Shown piece by piece: positions 34,685 through 44,970 of a stretch of 64,000 nt of DNA. The position numbers were made by a program, and so were the translations under genes. Positions within the stretch are counted from its first letter, which is position 1. Each line of letters opens with the position of its first letter. This DNA comes from Aeromicrobium choanae (GTDB taxonomy: Bacteria > Actinomycetota > Actinomycetes > Propionibacteriales > Nocardioidaceae): assembly GCF_900167475.1 (NCBI RefSeq), contig NZ_LT796768.1, forward strand, positions 930,001-994,000. Direction: 5' to 3'. The notes below the pieces were generated by a model that was given only the letters and a program-made list of their open reading frames with translations, was not told where the DNA came from and ran no database searches.

Positions 34685-35537
34685 CGGTCTCCTCCAGCGG
34701 ACGTGGCACGCGTGCCGAACACGGGGGTGCGCTTCTCCACGAAGGCGCGGACGGCGCCGATGTGGTCCTCGGTCAGCCCGGTCGCCTTGTGCAGGGGCAC
34801 CTCGGCGTCCATGCTCTCCTCGAGGCTCACGCGGGGGGCGCGGTCGAGGTTGTCCAGCATGTACTCGTAGGCCTGGGCGGGACCGTTGGCGAGCTGCTCG
34901 GCGAGGGCTCGCACCCGCGCGTCGAACTCGTCCTCGGGCACGACCTCGTTGAGCAGGCCCAGGCTGCGGGCCTCCTCGGCGCGAACCCGGGGGTTCAGCA
35001 GCATGAGCTCACGCGCCTTCACCGGGCCGACGATGTCGTTGAGCAGCCACGCCACGCCGAAGTCGCCCGAGAGGCCGACCGCGCCGAAGGCCGTCGCGAA
35101 GACGGCGCGCTCGCTGCCGATCCGGAAGTCCGCGGCCAGCGCGAGGCCCAGCCCGGCGCCGGCGGCGGCGCCGGGGATCGCCGCGATCACGGGCTTGCGG
35201 CTGCGGTAGATCTTGCCCACCGTCGCGCGCTGCGCCTGGCGCTGCGCCTCGACGGCCTCGGCGTCGACCTCGGAGCTGCCGCCGCCCTCACCGCCCTTGG
35301 CGTCGAAGTCCTGGACGTCGCCGCCGGAGCAGAACGCCTTGCCGGCACCGGTGATGACGATGACGCCGACGTCCTCGGAGTCCTGCATCGCGTCGAGCAG
35401 GGTCTCCAGGCCGGCGACCATCGCGTCGGACAGGGCGTTGCGGCGGTCGGGACGGTTCAGCGTGATGGTGCCGATCCCGTCCGCGACCTCGCCGTAGACG
35501 TCGTCGTCGGTGCTCGTGCCGTTGATGAGCTGCGACA

Positions 35538-35538
<1 letters not shown>
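34681..35538 (-). CDS. enoyl-CoA hydratase/isomerase family protein
   Basis: A 285-aa crotonase-fold enzyme. The oxyanion-hole signature spans AFCSGGDVQDF (about 71-81) and PGAAAGAGLGLALAADFRIG (about 129-148); ITLNRPDRRNALS is the N-terminal motif. The residue pattern around AVGLSGDFGVAW lacks both Glu residues of classical hydratases, so isomerase or another crotonase reaction is possible. ATG 35538 overlaps the thiolase stop (TGATG). In a 4-hydroxyacid route such an isomerase could move a double bond or a hydroxyl (inference). Confidence 0.83.
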
Positions 35539-36737
<1,199 letters not shown>

Positions 36738-36805
36738 GAGCGTTCCTTCTGATCCGAAAGTCGATGGTCGAGAGTCCTCGCGCCGGCGGCGCGGAACAGG
36801 TAATA

Positions 36806-36819
36806 TGAATCTTACTTCA
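36806..36819. promoter_or_regulatory. operator TGAATCTTACTTCA (site 3)
   Basis: TGAAT-N4-CTTCA lies in the divergent region between the thiolase operon and the MFS gene. It is placed to control both directions. Confidence 0.7.
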
Positions 36820-36887
36820 GTTTCAACTTTGGCTCGTTGTCCCCCCGATGTCAACAACGTGCCCCGCAGGAAAGTGGACGGACACCG

Positions 36888-38336
36888 ATGGCACGGAACA
36901 CCGCGCGTCGATCAGGCGCGACGCTGGTCCTCGTCCTCTCCCTGTTGTCCACCGTGACCGCGCTGCTGCAGACGATGGCCGTGCCGGTCCTGGGCAAGAT
37001 GAGCCGCGACCTCGAGGTCTCCACCACCGCGATCGGCTGGGTCGTCACCATCAACCTGCTGGCCGCGGCCGTGCTGACCCCGGTCCTGAGCAAGTCCGGC
37101 GACCTGCACGGCCGGCGTCGCCTCGTGCTCGTCGTCGTGGGCGCGGTCGCTGTCGGATCGCTGCTCGCCGCCGTGACGTCGTCGTACTGGATCCTGCTCG
37201 TGGCCCGCGCGATGCAGGGCGCGTCGTTCTGCCTGTTCCCCCTGTCGGTCGGCCTCCTGCGTGAGCACCTCCCGATGCGCCGCCTGCCCCTCGGGCTCTC
37301 GTTCCTGACCGGCGCGATCAGCGTCGGCGCCGGCGCCGGCCTCGTGCTCACGGGCGTCCTCACCCATGGGGACCGCGACTATCGCAACATCTTCTGGTTC
37401 ACGATGACGGTCGCGCTGGTCCTGTTCGTCACGTCGGTGGTCGTCATCCCCAAGGACCGCCCGCACGGCGCCGGACGCGTGGACTGGCTCGGCGGCTTCC
37501 TCCTCGGCGTCGCCCTCGTGCTGGTGCTGCTGGCCATGACGCAGGGCAACGATTGGGGCTGGACCAGCGTCGCCACCACGGCGACGCTCGCGGGCTCGGT
37601 GGTGACCTTCGTCGTGTGGCTCGCGGTCGAGAACCGCGTGGCCGAGCCGCTCGTCCCGGTGGCGATGCTGCGCGACCGCACCCTGGCGTCGGCCAACGCC
37701 ATCGGCTTCTTCATCGGCTTCGGGATGTTCCTGATCTTCCTGAGCCTCACGGCGCTCGTGCAGGTCCCGGAGAGCCACGGGCACGGATTCTCGGCGTCCG
37801 TCCTGGAGACGAGCCTGGTGTACCTGCTGCCCGCCGCCAGCATCGGCATCGTCGCCTCACCCCTCGGCGGCATGTGGGTGACCCGCTTCGGAGGCCGCGC
37901 CACCCTGCTCGTCGCCTCGGCCGTGGGCCTGATCGGCTACCTCCAGCTGTTCGCGTTCCACGACCAGGCGTGGCAGGTCATCCTCGGCGGTGTCATCACG
38001 AACTTCGCCTTCAGCATGGGCTTCGCCGCCGTCCCGGCCGTCGTCACCTCGGTCGTGCGCCCCGAGGAGACCGCCCTGGCCAACGCGATGGCCTCGATCA
38101 TGAGGTCGGGCGGCAGCGCGCTGGGCAGTGCGCTCGTCGTCGCCCTGATCGCGAGCCACCTGATGCCCGACGACCACCCCGCCGAGTCGGTGTTCGCCAT
38201 CGTGTTCGCGATCGGCGCCGTGACCATGGTGCTCAGCATCGTCATCACCCTCGTCGGCATCCCCCGTCGCGAGGTGGCCGGGCCCCGCGCGTCGGAGCCG
38301 GCGCGGGACGACGCCGCTCGCGACCTGACGCCCTGA
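36888..38336 (+). CDS. MFS transporter, DHA2-like
   Basis: A 482-aa secondary transporter with about 14 hydrophobic segments. The cytoplasmic loop motif A reads [10 protein letters not shown] and the family motif [12 protein letters not shown] is present. Members of this family export drugs or move organic acids. Its position, divergent from the thiolase operon with a shared operator, points to substrate or product transport in the catabolic regulon rather than drug resistance. ATG 36888 begins the family N-terminus. A shared terminator (38347-38382) separates it from the convergent TetR gene. Confidence 0.85.
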   Translation: MARNTARRSGATLVLVLSLLSTVTALLQTMAVPVLGKMSRDLEVSTTAIGWVVTINLLAAAVLTPVLSKSGDLHGRRRLVLVVVGAVAVGSLLAAVTSSYWILLVARAMQGASFCLFPLSVGLLREHLPMRRLPLGLSFLTGAISVGAGAGLVLTGVLTHGDRDYRNIFWFTMTVALVLFVTSVVVIPKDRPHGAGRVDWLGGFLLGVALVLVLLAMTQGNDWGWTSVATTATLAGSVVTFVVWLAVENRVAEPLVPVAMLRDRTLASANAIGFFIGFGMFLIFLSLTALVQVPESHGHGFSASVLETSLVYLLPAASIGIVASPLGGMWVTRFGGRATLLVASAVGLIGYLQLFAFHDQAWQVILGGVITNFAFSMGFAAVPAVVTSVVRPEETALANAMASIMRSGGSALGSALVVALIASHLMPDDHPAESVFAIVFAIGAVTMVLSIVITLVGIPRREVAGPRASEPARDDAARDLTP

Positions 38337-38346
38337 GCCACACGAC

Positions 38347-38382
38347 GAAGGGCCCCTGACGACGTGTCGTCAGGGGCCCTTC
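38347..38382. terminator. bidirectional hairpin terminator
   Basis: GAAGGGCCCCTGACGAC pairs with GTCGTCAGGGGCCCTTC around a two-base centre. It lies between the convergent MFS gene and the TetR gene at 38393, so it can serve both. Confidence 0.82.
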
Positions 38383-38392
38383 GCGTGCAACC

Positions 38393-39070
38393 TCAGGTGG
38401 AGGGCGCCGAGATCTTCAGCGCGTTGGCCCACAGCTGCGTGAGCGAGTCGACCATCTCCTCGATCGTCCAGTCCTCGCCGAGCACGAACCGCGAGTACGC
38501 CGCGCGGGCGACCATGCCGGACAGGAAGAACGACGCCAGCACCGGATCGACGTCCTTGGTGGCGATGCCCTGGTCCTGCAGCTGCTTGATGCTCTTGGCG
38601 TTGCGCTCGACGAACGCCTCACCGCGCTTGCGGCGCAGGTCGCGGAAGTTGTCGTCGATGTTCGCGACCTGCTCCATGAGCCGCATGAACGGCGCGTAGC
38701 GCTGGTAGGACTCGAGGTAGGCGCGGTTGGCCTCGCGGATGAGAGCGACGGGATCGTCCCCCCCGGTGACCGCCCGGACGTCGGGGTGCAGCATCTCCTT
38801 CTCGACCTCGGCCTGCACGGCGGAGAAGATCTCCTCCTTGCTGTCGAAGTACGTGTAGAAGGAGCCGGCCGAGATGCCCGCCTCCGTCGTGATGTCCACG
38901 AGCCGTGCGTCGAGGAACCCGTCGCGCTCGAACACGACGCGCGCGGCGTCGATGAGGTTGGCGCGCGTGCGCAGCCCACGAGGGGTCGTGGGCAGCTCGC
39001 GCGACGGCGCCTCGCCGGAGAAACCGGCGGAGCGCCGATGGCGCGTCGTACTCTCTGCGGAGCTGCTCAT
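38393..39070 (-). CDS. TetR/AcrR family regulator 2 of the catabolic regulon
   Basis: A 225-aa regulator, paralogous to 33718-34401. The HTH is at about residues 32-80: RTRANLIDAARVVFERDGF, VDITTEAGISAGSFYTYFDSKEE. The C-terminal domain shares RFVLGEDW-type residues with its paralogue (FALGEGYD). A weak relative of the operator (39091-39104) lies 20 bp upstream of its ATG, so it may autoregulate. It is uncertain which of the two paralogues controls which operon; they may form heterodimers or respond to different acyl-CoAs. Confidence 0.86.
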   Translation of the reverse strand: MSSSAESTTRHRRSAGFSGEAPSRELPTTPRGLRTRANLIDAARVVFERDGFLDARLVDITTEAGISAGSFYTYFDSKEEIFSAVQAEVEKEMLHPDVRAVTGGDDPVALIREANRAYLESYQRYAPFMRLMEQVANIDDNFRDLRRKRGEAFVERNAKSIKQLQDQGIATKDVDPVLASFFLSGMVARAAYSRFVLGEDWTIEEMVDSLTQLWANALKISAPST

Positions 39071-39090
39071 TCCGTCATCCTAGAGGAATC

Positions 39091-39104
39091 TGAGGTCGAG
39101 TTCG
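39091..39104. promoter_or_regulatory. weak operator-like TGAGGTCGAGTTCG
   Basis: Matches TGAAN-N4-NTTCA with two mismatches, 20 bp upstream of TetR gene 2. Weak; may be chance. Confidence 0.35.
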
Positions 39105-39132
39105 GCTTTGTTACTGCTTGGTCACGAAGGTT

Positions 39133-39612
39133 CTACTCCGCTTCCACGAGCCGCCCGAGGGACTCGGCCACCGCGACCGGCTTCTCCGAGCCCTCGCGCT
39201 CGAAGACCTGCCGCGCGCGCAGCTGGACACCGCCGGGCACGTGATCGATCGAGATGACCTCGGTCGTCATGCGCACGCGCGAGCCGATCGGCAGCGGCGC
39301 GGGGAACCGCACCTTCTCGTAGCCGTAGTTGAGGCTGTGGGCGAACGCCTCGAACGAGATGAGCGAGTAGGAGAACGCCGGTCCGAGCGACAGGCTGTAG
39401 AGGCCGTGCGCGATGGTCGTGCCGAGCGGGCTCTGCGCGGCGCGGTCGGGATCGACGTGGATCCACTGGTGGTCGCCCGTCACGTCGGCGAAGGCGTTGA
39501 CGCTCTCCTGCGTGACCTCGTGCCAGTCGGTCGGGCCGATCGTCTTGCCGACGAGGGCCTCGAGGTCGGCGACGTTCTGGGGGCGGACGGGCAGTTGCGT
39601 GATGTCGGTCAA
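39133..39612 (-). CDS. MaoC family enoyl-CoA hydratase
   Basis: A 159-aa hotdog-fold hydratase. The R-specific hydratase motif is FADVTGDHQWIHVDPDRA (about 46-63), with the catalytic Asp/His pair, followed by GTTIAHGLYSLSLGP. It would add water to a 2-enoyl-CoA. The frame continues upstream, but TTG 39612 is chosen because AAGGA lies at a suitable distance and no closer ATG fits. Transcribed after the hydratase 39651-40418 (38-bp gap). Confidence 0.85.
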   Translation of the reverse strand: MTDITQLPVRPQNVADLEALVGKTIGPTDWHEVTQESVNAFADVTGDHQWIHVDPDRAAQSPLGTTIAHGLYSLSLGPAFSYSLISFEAFAHSLNYGYEKVRFPAPLPIGSRVRMTTEVISIDHVPGGVQLRARQVFEREGSEKPVAVAESLGRLVEAE

Positions 39613-39650
39613 AGTTCTGTCCTTCGTGGGTTGGGGTGGGAAATCGGGGG

Positions 39651-40418
39651 TCAGCGTCCGCGCCAGACGGGCGCGCGGCGCTCGGCGAACGCGGTGGCGC
39701 CCTCGCGGGCGTCCTCGGAGGTGCTGACGCGCATGGCGATGGGCTCCTGCTGCTTCCAGCCCTCGGCCATGCCCCAGTCGGCCGCGTTCTCGAGGACGTA
39801 CTTGGAGCCCTCGAGGGCCAGCGGGGCGTTGTCGACCAGCTGCTTCGCCAGCTCGAGGGCCACGTCGAGGGCCTGACCGGGCTCGGCGACGCGGTTGACC
39901 AGGCCGACCTGGTACAGCCGCTCGACCGGGAGGTGGTCTCCGGTCAGCGCGATCTCCGCGGCCACGTGGTACGGGATCCGCTGCGCGAGGCGCAGCAGAC
40001 CGCCACCGGCGGCGATGAGGGAGCGCTTGACCTCGGGCAGGCCGAGCTTGGCGTCGGAAGCGGCCACGATCAGGTCGCACGCCAGCGCCATCTCCAGGCC
40101 GCCGGCGACGGCGAAGCCCTCGATCGCGGCGATGAGCGGGGTCTTGGGACCGCGCGTGGCGAACCCGCCGAAGCCGCGGTCCTCGAATGCCGGGAAGTCA
40201 CCCTCGAGGAAGGCCTTGAGGTCCATGCCGGCGCTGAAGCCACGGCCCTCGCCGCGAATGATGCCGACCACCAGCGCCGGATCGGCGTCGAGCTCGTCGA
40301 GCACCGCCGCCATCTCGCGGGCCACCTGTCCGTTGACCGCGTTGCGGGCGTCGGGACGGTTCAGGGTGATCAGCAGGGCCCGGCCGTCCAGGACCTTCTC
40401 GCTGAGTACGACTGACAT
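39651..40418 (-). CDS. enoyl-CoA hydratase/isomerase family protein
   Basis: A 255-aa crotonase-fold enzyme: ITLNRPDARNAVN, GFSAGMDLKAFLEG, and GFAVAGGLEMALACDLIVAA (about 109-128). The LGLPEVKRSLIAAGGG block carries the second signature. It probably hydrates a 2-enoyl-CoA. ATG 40418 has AAGGAG seven bases ahead. It follows the receptor gene 40509-42086 and a strong hairpin that lies between them, so it is expressed by read-through or its own promoter. Confidence 0.86.
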   Translation of the reverse strand: MSVVLSEKVLDGRALLITLNRPDARNAVNGQVAREMAAVLDELDADPALVVGIIRGEGRGFSAGMDLKAFLEGDFPAFEDRGFGGFATRGPKTPLIAAIEGFAVAGGLEMALACDLIVAASDAKLGLPEVKRSLIAAGGGLLRLAQRIPYHVAAEIALTGDHLPVERLYQVGLVNRVAEPGQALDVALELAKQLVDNAPLALEGSKYVLENAADWGMAEGWKQQEPIAMRVSTSEDAREGATAFAERRAPVWRGR

Positions 40419-40472
40419 GAATCTCCTTGTGCTGGTCGCCGGTGGCACCGGCGGTGGATCGGAATGTGAGGA

Positions 40473-40504
40473 GGTGGGCGCCCCGTGCTGCGCGGGCGCC
40501 CACC
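40473..40504 (-). terminator. hairpin between the receptor and the hydratase
   Basis: GGTGGGCGCCC pairs with GGGCGCCCACC around a ten-base loop, four bases beyond the receptor stop. It probably reduces transcription into the enzyme genes downstream. Confidence 0.7.
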
Positions 40505-40508
40505 GATC

Positions 40509-42086
40509 TCACTCGACCGCGCGGATGCTCCGCAGGTCGACGGTGCGGTACGTCGCGTTGAACGTGAGTCCGTCGGCGAAGTAGTTGGCGATGGGCCACA
40601 GCAGCGGCACGAGGTTCGTCTGCTCGAGCAGCGCGGCCTCGGCCTTGCCCCAGTTCTCGCAGCGCTCATCGCCCAGCGAGCCGGTGGCGAGCGCCGAGTA
40701 CTTGTCGAAGTCGTCGTTGCGGGTCCGGCCGAAGTTGTACGAGCCGCCCTCACCGAGGTTCGAGCTCATCTTCGTCACGAGCGGGTACGGGTGGGGCGCC
40801 GCGCTCAGGTACGGGAACACGATGACGTCCCAGTCGCCCTCGTCGCCGTAGACGATGGCGCCGGCCTGGGCCTGCGTGCCGTTCGTGACCTTGACGTCGA
40901 TGCCGACCTTGCGTAGGGCGTCCGCGACGTAGTCCGGGCCGGAGTTCTGCACGTCGTAGCCGAGCAGGCGCACCGTCAGCTTCTTGCCGCCGGGACCGTA
41001 GCCCGCGGCCTCGAGGTCGGCCTTGGCCTGGTCCTCGTCGAACTTCAGGCCGATGTCGCCGTTGGCTTCGGTGTAGCAGTCCATGTTCGGGGTGATGACC
41101 GTGTTCACCGGCTCGCCGACGCCGAAGGACGCGGCCTTCGTGTACGCGGCCGCGTCGATCGCCTGGGCGACGACCCGGCGCAGGCGCTCGTCGGACATGG
41201 GCGCCTCGGGACGCTGGTTGAACGTCAGCGAGTCGGCCTCGAAGGCCTTGCCCTGGATGAGCTCGTGGTTGCCCTCGAGTCGCTCCGAGTCGCGGCCCAG
41301 GATGCCCGCGATGTCGGTCTCGCCGGTCTCGAAGAGGTTGGCGCGCGTCGCGTCGTTCGTGATGACGCGGAACGTGATCTTCGCCGGGACGCTCTTGGGG
41401 TCCTCGAGCGCGGGCGATCCCCACGCCTCGAGCTCGTAGGTGTCGCCGCGCTTGAGCGAGGTGACCTTGTAGGGGCCCGAGCCCTGCGGGGCCGTGGCGA
41501 GCGCCTCGGTGTCCTCCAGGCCCTTCGGGCAGATCACGAAGGCGGTCGACATGCTGTCGAGCAGGTCCGAGTGGGGGTCGTTGACCTCGACCGAGACGGT
41601 CCGTGCGGCGTCGTCCGCGACGATCTCCTTCACGCCGCCGGCACCGAAGAGGCGGCCCGTGTAGATGGAGCCCGTCTTCGGATCGGCGAGGCGCTTCATC
41701 GAGTTCGCGATGTCGGTGGCAGTGAGGTCCGTGCCGTCGCTGCACTTCAGGCCCTCACGGAAGGTCATGTCGATCTTCGTCGTGGTGACCTCCCAGTCCG
41801 TGGCCATGGCGGGGACGTACTCGCCCGTCTTCATGTCGCGGCGGACGGGGGTGTCGTAGAGCGCCTCGTACATCTGCACCGAGCCCTGGTCGGCGGCGGT
41901 GAGGAACGGGTCGAAGGTGTCCACGTCGTTGCGCAGGTCCATCACGACGCTGTCGGGCGCCTGTCCCGCGACACGGTCGCCGCCCTCGTCGGAGCCTCCG
42001 CAGGCAGCGAGGATCGAGGTCGCCAGCGCGAGCGCGCCGGCGAGGCCGACCGTGCGGCGCCACGGACGGGTTCGGGGAGAGTTCAT
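40509..42086 (-). CDS. ABC transporter substrate-binding lipoprotein, family 5 (paralogue 2)
   Basis: A 525-aa receptor with signal peptide and lipobox LAAC. It is closest to paralogue 3 (42251-43846): shared MSSNLGEGGSYNFGR, ATAPQGSGPYKVTS and DVQNSGPDYVADALR. It lies upstream of the hydratase and MaoC genes. Two operator copies (42110 and 42169) precede its ATG. Probably a receptor for the transporter core at 46542-50113; the different receptors may recognise different substrates. Confidence 0.93.
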   Translation of the reverse strand: MNSPRTRPWRRTVGLAGALALATSILAACGGSDEGGDRVAGQAPDSVVMDLRNDVDTFDPFLTAADQGSVQMYEALYDTPVRRDMKTGEYVPAMATDWEVTTTKIDMTFREGLKCSDGTDLTATDIANSMKRLADPKTGSIYTGRLFGAGGVKEIVADDAARTVSVEVNDPHSDLLDSMSTAFVICPKGLEDTEALATAPQGSGPYKVTSLKRGDTYELEAWGSPALEDPKSVPAKITFRVITNDATRANLFETGETDIAGILGRDSERLEGNHELIQGKAFEADSLTFNQRPEAPMSDERLRRVVAQAIDAAAYTKAASFGVGEPVNTVITPNMDCYTEANGDIGLKFDEDQAKADLEAAGYGPGGKKLTVRLLGYDVQNSGPDYVADALRKVGIDVKVTNGTQAQAGAIVYGDEGDWDVIVFPYLSAAPHPYPLVTKMSSNLGEGGSYNFGRTRNDDFDKYSALATGSLGDERCENWGKAEAALLEQTNLVPLLWPIANYFADGLTFNATYRTVDLRSIRAVE

Positions 42087-42109
42087 CGGTCATCCTTCGT
42101 CGAGGGGCC

Positions 42110-42123
42110 TGAATCCGAATTCA
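42110..42123. promoter_or_regulatory. operator TGAATCCGAATTCA (site 4)
   Basis: Perfect TGAAT-N4-ATTCA palindrome, 23 bp upstream of the receptor-2 start. Confidence 0.78.
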
Positions 42124-42168
42124 GTTTCTTGAGACGAGTGTGACCGAGGTCACGACAAATATCAATAC

Positions 42169-42182
42169 TGAACTCAGTTTCA
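42169..42182. promoter_or_regulatory. operator TGAACTCAGTTTCA (site 5)
   Basis: TGAAC-N4-TTTCA palindrome, 82 bp upstream of the receptor-2 start and 59 bp from site 4; two sites could bind two repressor dimers. Confidence 0.72.
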
Positions 42183-42193
42183 TTTACACCGAA

Positions 42194-42233
42194 GGCCGGC
42201 CCCGCCGGGTGAGGGAACCCAGGAGGACCGGCC
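42194..42233 (-). terminator. imperfect hairpin terminator after receptor 3
   Basis: GGCCGG (42194-42199) pairs with CCGGCC (42228-42233), with CC and GG pairs inside interrupted by small bulges. It lies 18 bases beyond the stop of the receptor gene 42251-43846. Confidence 0.55.
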
Positions 42234-42250
42234 GCTCGCGGCGTGGAGGC

Positions 42251-43846
42251 TCAGCCCTTCACGCGGATCGTCCGCAGATCGGTGGTGCGGTAGCCCGTCT
42301 CGAAGGTCAGGTCCTTCGAGAAGTAGTTGGCGATCGGCCACATCATCGGCACGACGTCGGCACGCTCGAGCAGGGCCGCCTCGGCCTTGCTCCAGTTCTC
42401 GCACCGCTCGTCACCGGTGGTCGCGGGTGCCAGCGCGGCGTACTTGTCGAACTCGGCGTTCTTGATGCGACCGAAGTTGTACGAGCCGCCCTCGCCGAGG
42501 TTCGAGCTCATCTTCGTCACGGCCGGGTACAGGTGCGGCGCCGGGGCGTTCATCGGGAAGACCAGCAGGTCCCACTCCCCCGAGTCGCCGTAGACGATGC
42601 CCGCGGCCTGGGCCAGCGTGCCGTTGGTGATCTCGACCTTCATGCCGATCTCGCGCAGCGCGTCGGCGACGTACTCCGGGCCGGAGTTCTGCAGGTCGTA
42701 GCCCAGCAGGCGCACCGTGAGCTCCTTGCCGCCGGCTCCGTAGCCCGCGGCCTCGAGGTCGGCCTTGGCCTGGTCCTTGTCGAACTTGGGCTTCAGGTCG
42801 CCGTTGCTCTCGACGTAGCAGTCCATGTTGGGCGTGGCGAGCGTGTCGATCGCCTCGCCGACGTCGAACGACGCGGCCTTCGTGTAGGACTCGGCGTCGA
42901 GCGCCTGCGCCACGACGCGACGCAGGGTCTCGTCGGCGAACGGCGCACCGTCGCGCTGGTTGAACACGACCGAGTCGGACTGGAACGCCTTGCCCTGGAC
43001 GGGCTCCACGGTCGCCTCGAGGCGCTTGGAGTCACGCCCCACCACGCTCACGATGTCGGCGCCGTCGGTGTCGACGAGGTTCGCGCGGGTGGAGTCGGAC
43101 GTCACGACGCGGTAGGTGAGCTTCGCCGGCACGCTCTTCGGGTCCTCGAGGGCGGGCGAGCCCCAGTCCTCGAGCTCGTACGTGTCGCCACGCTTCATCG
43201 AGGTGACCTTGTAGGGGCCCGAGCCCTGCGGGGCCGTGGCGAGCGCCTCGGTGTCCTCCAGGCCCTTCGGGCACACGATGAAGGCCGTGGCCATGCTGTC
43301 GATCAGGTCCGAGTGCGGCTCGTTGACCTCGACCGAGACGGTGTTGGCGGCATCGTCGCCGACGATCTCCTTCACGCCGCCGGCGCCGAAGAAGCGGCCC
43401 GTGTAGATCGAGCCCGTCTTCGGGTCGGCCAGGCGCTTGAGCGAGTTGGCGATGTCGGTCGGCTTGAGGTCCGTCCCGTCGCTGCACTTCAGGCCCGTCT
43501 TGAGCTCGAAGTCGATCTTCGTGGGGGTGGCCTCCCACTTCGTGGCCATCGCGGGCTCGTACTCGCCCGTCTTCCAGTTGCGGCGCACGAGCGTGTCGTA
43601 GAGCGCCTCGTACATCTGGACCGCGCCCTGCTCGGCGGCGGTCAGCATCGGATCGAAGGTGTCGACGTCGTTGCGCAGCACCAGCGTCGCCTCGTCGGGC
43701 GCCTCGCCGGAGGTGCCGGCGGACGACGACGAGTCGCTGCCACACGCGGTCAGGACGGAGACGGCCAGGGCGACGACGGCTGCCGACCCCAGGCCGCGAC
43801 GCAGCGCGGACCGACGATCCGCGCGGCTTCGGTGGTTCAACTTCAT
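42251..43846 (-). CDS. ABC transporter substrate-binding lipoprotein, family 5 (paralogue 3)
   Basis: A 531-aa receptor. The signal region has Arg/Lys residues, a hydrophobic stretch and the lipobox LTAC, followed by a Ser-rich linker. The mature part shares VLRNDVDTFDPMLTAAEQG, KCSDGTDLKPTDIANS and LLGYDLQNSGPEY with the other two. ATG 43846 has GAGAGG ahead. Operator 43908-43921 lies 61 bp upstream. Single gene between two terminators or operators; its neighbour is the APH-type kinase operon. Confidence 0.93.
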   Translation of the reverse strand: MKLNHRSRADRRSALRRGLGSAAVVALAVSVLTACGSDSSSSAGTSGEAPDEATLVLRNDVDTFDPMLTAAEQGAVQMYEALYDTLVRRNWKTGEYEPAMATKWEATPTKIDFELKTGLKCSDGTDLKPTDIANSLKRLADPKTGSIYTGRFFGAGGVKEIVGDDAANTVSVEVNEPHSDLIDSMATAFIVCPKGLEDTEALATAPQGSGPYKVTSMKRGDTYELEDWGSPALEDPKSVPAKLTYRVVTSDSTRANLVDTDGADIVSVVGRDSKRLEATVEPVQGKAFQSDSVVFNQRDGAPFADETLRRVVAQALDAESYTKAASFDVGEAIDTLATPNMDCYVESNGDLKPKFDKDQAKADLEAAGYGAGGKELTVRLLGYDLQNSGPEYVADALREIGMKVEITNGTLAQAAGIVYGDSGEWDLLVFPMNAPAPHLYPAVTKMSSNLGEGGSYNFGRIKNAEFDKYAALAPATTGDERCENWSKAEAALLERADVVPMMWPIANYFSKDLTFETGYRTTDLRTIRVKG

Positions 43847-43907
43847 GCTCGACCTCTCACATACTCAGGGGATGCCGGCGGGGGGCACGGCACCTGACCA
43901 TCGTATA

Positions 43908-43921
43908 TGAACTTGGTTTCA
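43908..43921. promoter_or_regulatory. operator TGAACTTGGTTTCA (site 6)
   Basis: TGAAC-N4-TTTCA palindrome 61 bp upstream of receptor 3. It is the reverse complement of the site at 50231-50244. Confidence 0.8.
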
Positions 43922-43947
43922 TGTTTACTTCAGGGGGGTGGCTCAGG

Positions 43948-44970
43948 TCACAGGCCCGCGGCCCGCGCCTCGAGGTCGGCCCGCTGCATCAGGGCGTCGA
44001 TCAGCTCGGGCGAGATCTTCCCGGTCACCGCGGTGTTGCGCGGGTCGTCGATCGAGCGGCGCAGCACGCCCTCGGCGATGATCGCGATCTTCCACAGCCC
44101 CAGCACGTACCAGAAGCCGATGGCCGACACGTCGCGACCGGTGGCCCGCGCGTACTCGTCCACGAGCTCGGCACGGGTCGGGAATCCCGGCAGGGTCGGA
44201 CCCTGGAAGCCGGTGACGATCTCGTCGTCGGCCTGCGGCCAGTACGCCAGCAGGCCGCCCAGGTCGGCCAGCGGGTCGCCCAGGGTCGACAGCTCCCAGT
44301 CCAGCACCGCGGTCACGCGCCCCGCCCGGGGGTCGGTGATGACGTTCATCAGGTGGAAGTCCCCGTGCACCAGGGCCAGCCCTTGATCCTTCGGGACGTT
44401 GGCCGTGAGCCGCGCGGCCAGGTCGTCCACGATGGGCAGGTCACGCGTGCGCGACTGCTCCCACTGGCGGTGCCAGCGGCGCAGCTGTCGCTCCGCGTAG
44501 GGCGAGTGGCTCGCGAGGTCGACCAGTCCGGCCTTCTCCAGGTCGACGGCGTGCACCTCGCCCAGCGTGGACGCGAGGGACAGGCCGATGTCGCGGCGCG
44601 TCCCCTCGGGAACGGACTCCACCGCCTCGATCGTGTCGAGCACCCGCCCGTCGACGAAGTCCATCAGCATGAGCGGCGCGTCGGTGACCGCGGGATCCTT
44701 CGTGAAGCCGTGGATCGTCGGCACCGGCACGCCCGTGCCCTGGAGCCCGGACATGATCCGGTGCTCCCGTTCCACGTCGTGGGCCGACGCGAGCAGCTTG
44801 CCCAGCGGCGGACGGCGCATGATCCAGCGGTGGTCGGCGGCGTCGGTCACCAGGAACGTCAGGTTCGACTGCCCGGCGCCCACGCGCTCGAAGTCCAGCG
44901 GGCCCTCGGCCTCGATGCCGAGGGTCTCGATCCACCGGGAGATGGGCTCGGTCGCGATCAGCTGCGTCAC
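43948..44970 (-). CDS. APH-family phosphotransferase, ACAD10/ACAD11 kinase-domain-like
   Basis: A 340-aa kinase-fold protein that probably phosphorylates the hydroxyl of a hydroxyacyl-CoA. The catalytic loop is LVHGDFHLMNVI, with base D204 and the metal-binding Asn; the DFG-like motif is VLDWELSTLGDPLADLG, with its metal-binding Asp. The N-terminal lobe has GAGQSNLTFLV and an IMRRPPLGKLLASAHD ATP-binding stretch, typical of the ACAD10/11 and LvaA-like group. The start GTG 44970 overlaps the CoA ligase stop. It is the last gene of the operon permease-permease-ATPase-ATPase-CoA ligase-kinase. It lacks antibiotic-resistance context. Confidence 0.84.
   Translation of the reverse strand: MTQLIATEPISRWIETLGIEAEGPLDFERVGAGQSNLTFLVTDAADHRWIMRRPPLGKLLASAHDVEREHRIMSGLQGTGVPVPTIHGFTKDPAVTDAPLMLMDFVDGRVLDTIEAVESVPEGTRRDIGLSLASTLGEVHAVDLEKAGLVDLASHSPYAERQLRRWHRQWEQSRTRDLPIVDDLAARLTANVPKDQGLALVHGDFHLMNVITDPRAGRVTAVLDWELSTLGDPLADLGGLLAYWPQADDEIVTGFQGPTLPGFPTRAELVDEYARATGRDVSAIGFWYVLGLWKIAIIAEGVLRRSIDDPRNTAVTGKISPELIDALMQRADLEARAAGL

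Noticed and set aside
43948-44970. Aminoglycoside-resistance gene
   Set aside because: The APH fold is present, but the sequence pattern and operon context match hydroxyacyl-CoA kinases rather than resistance enzymes.
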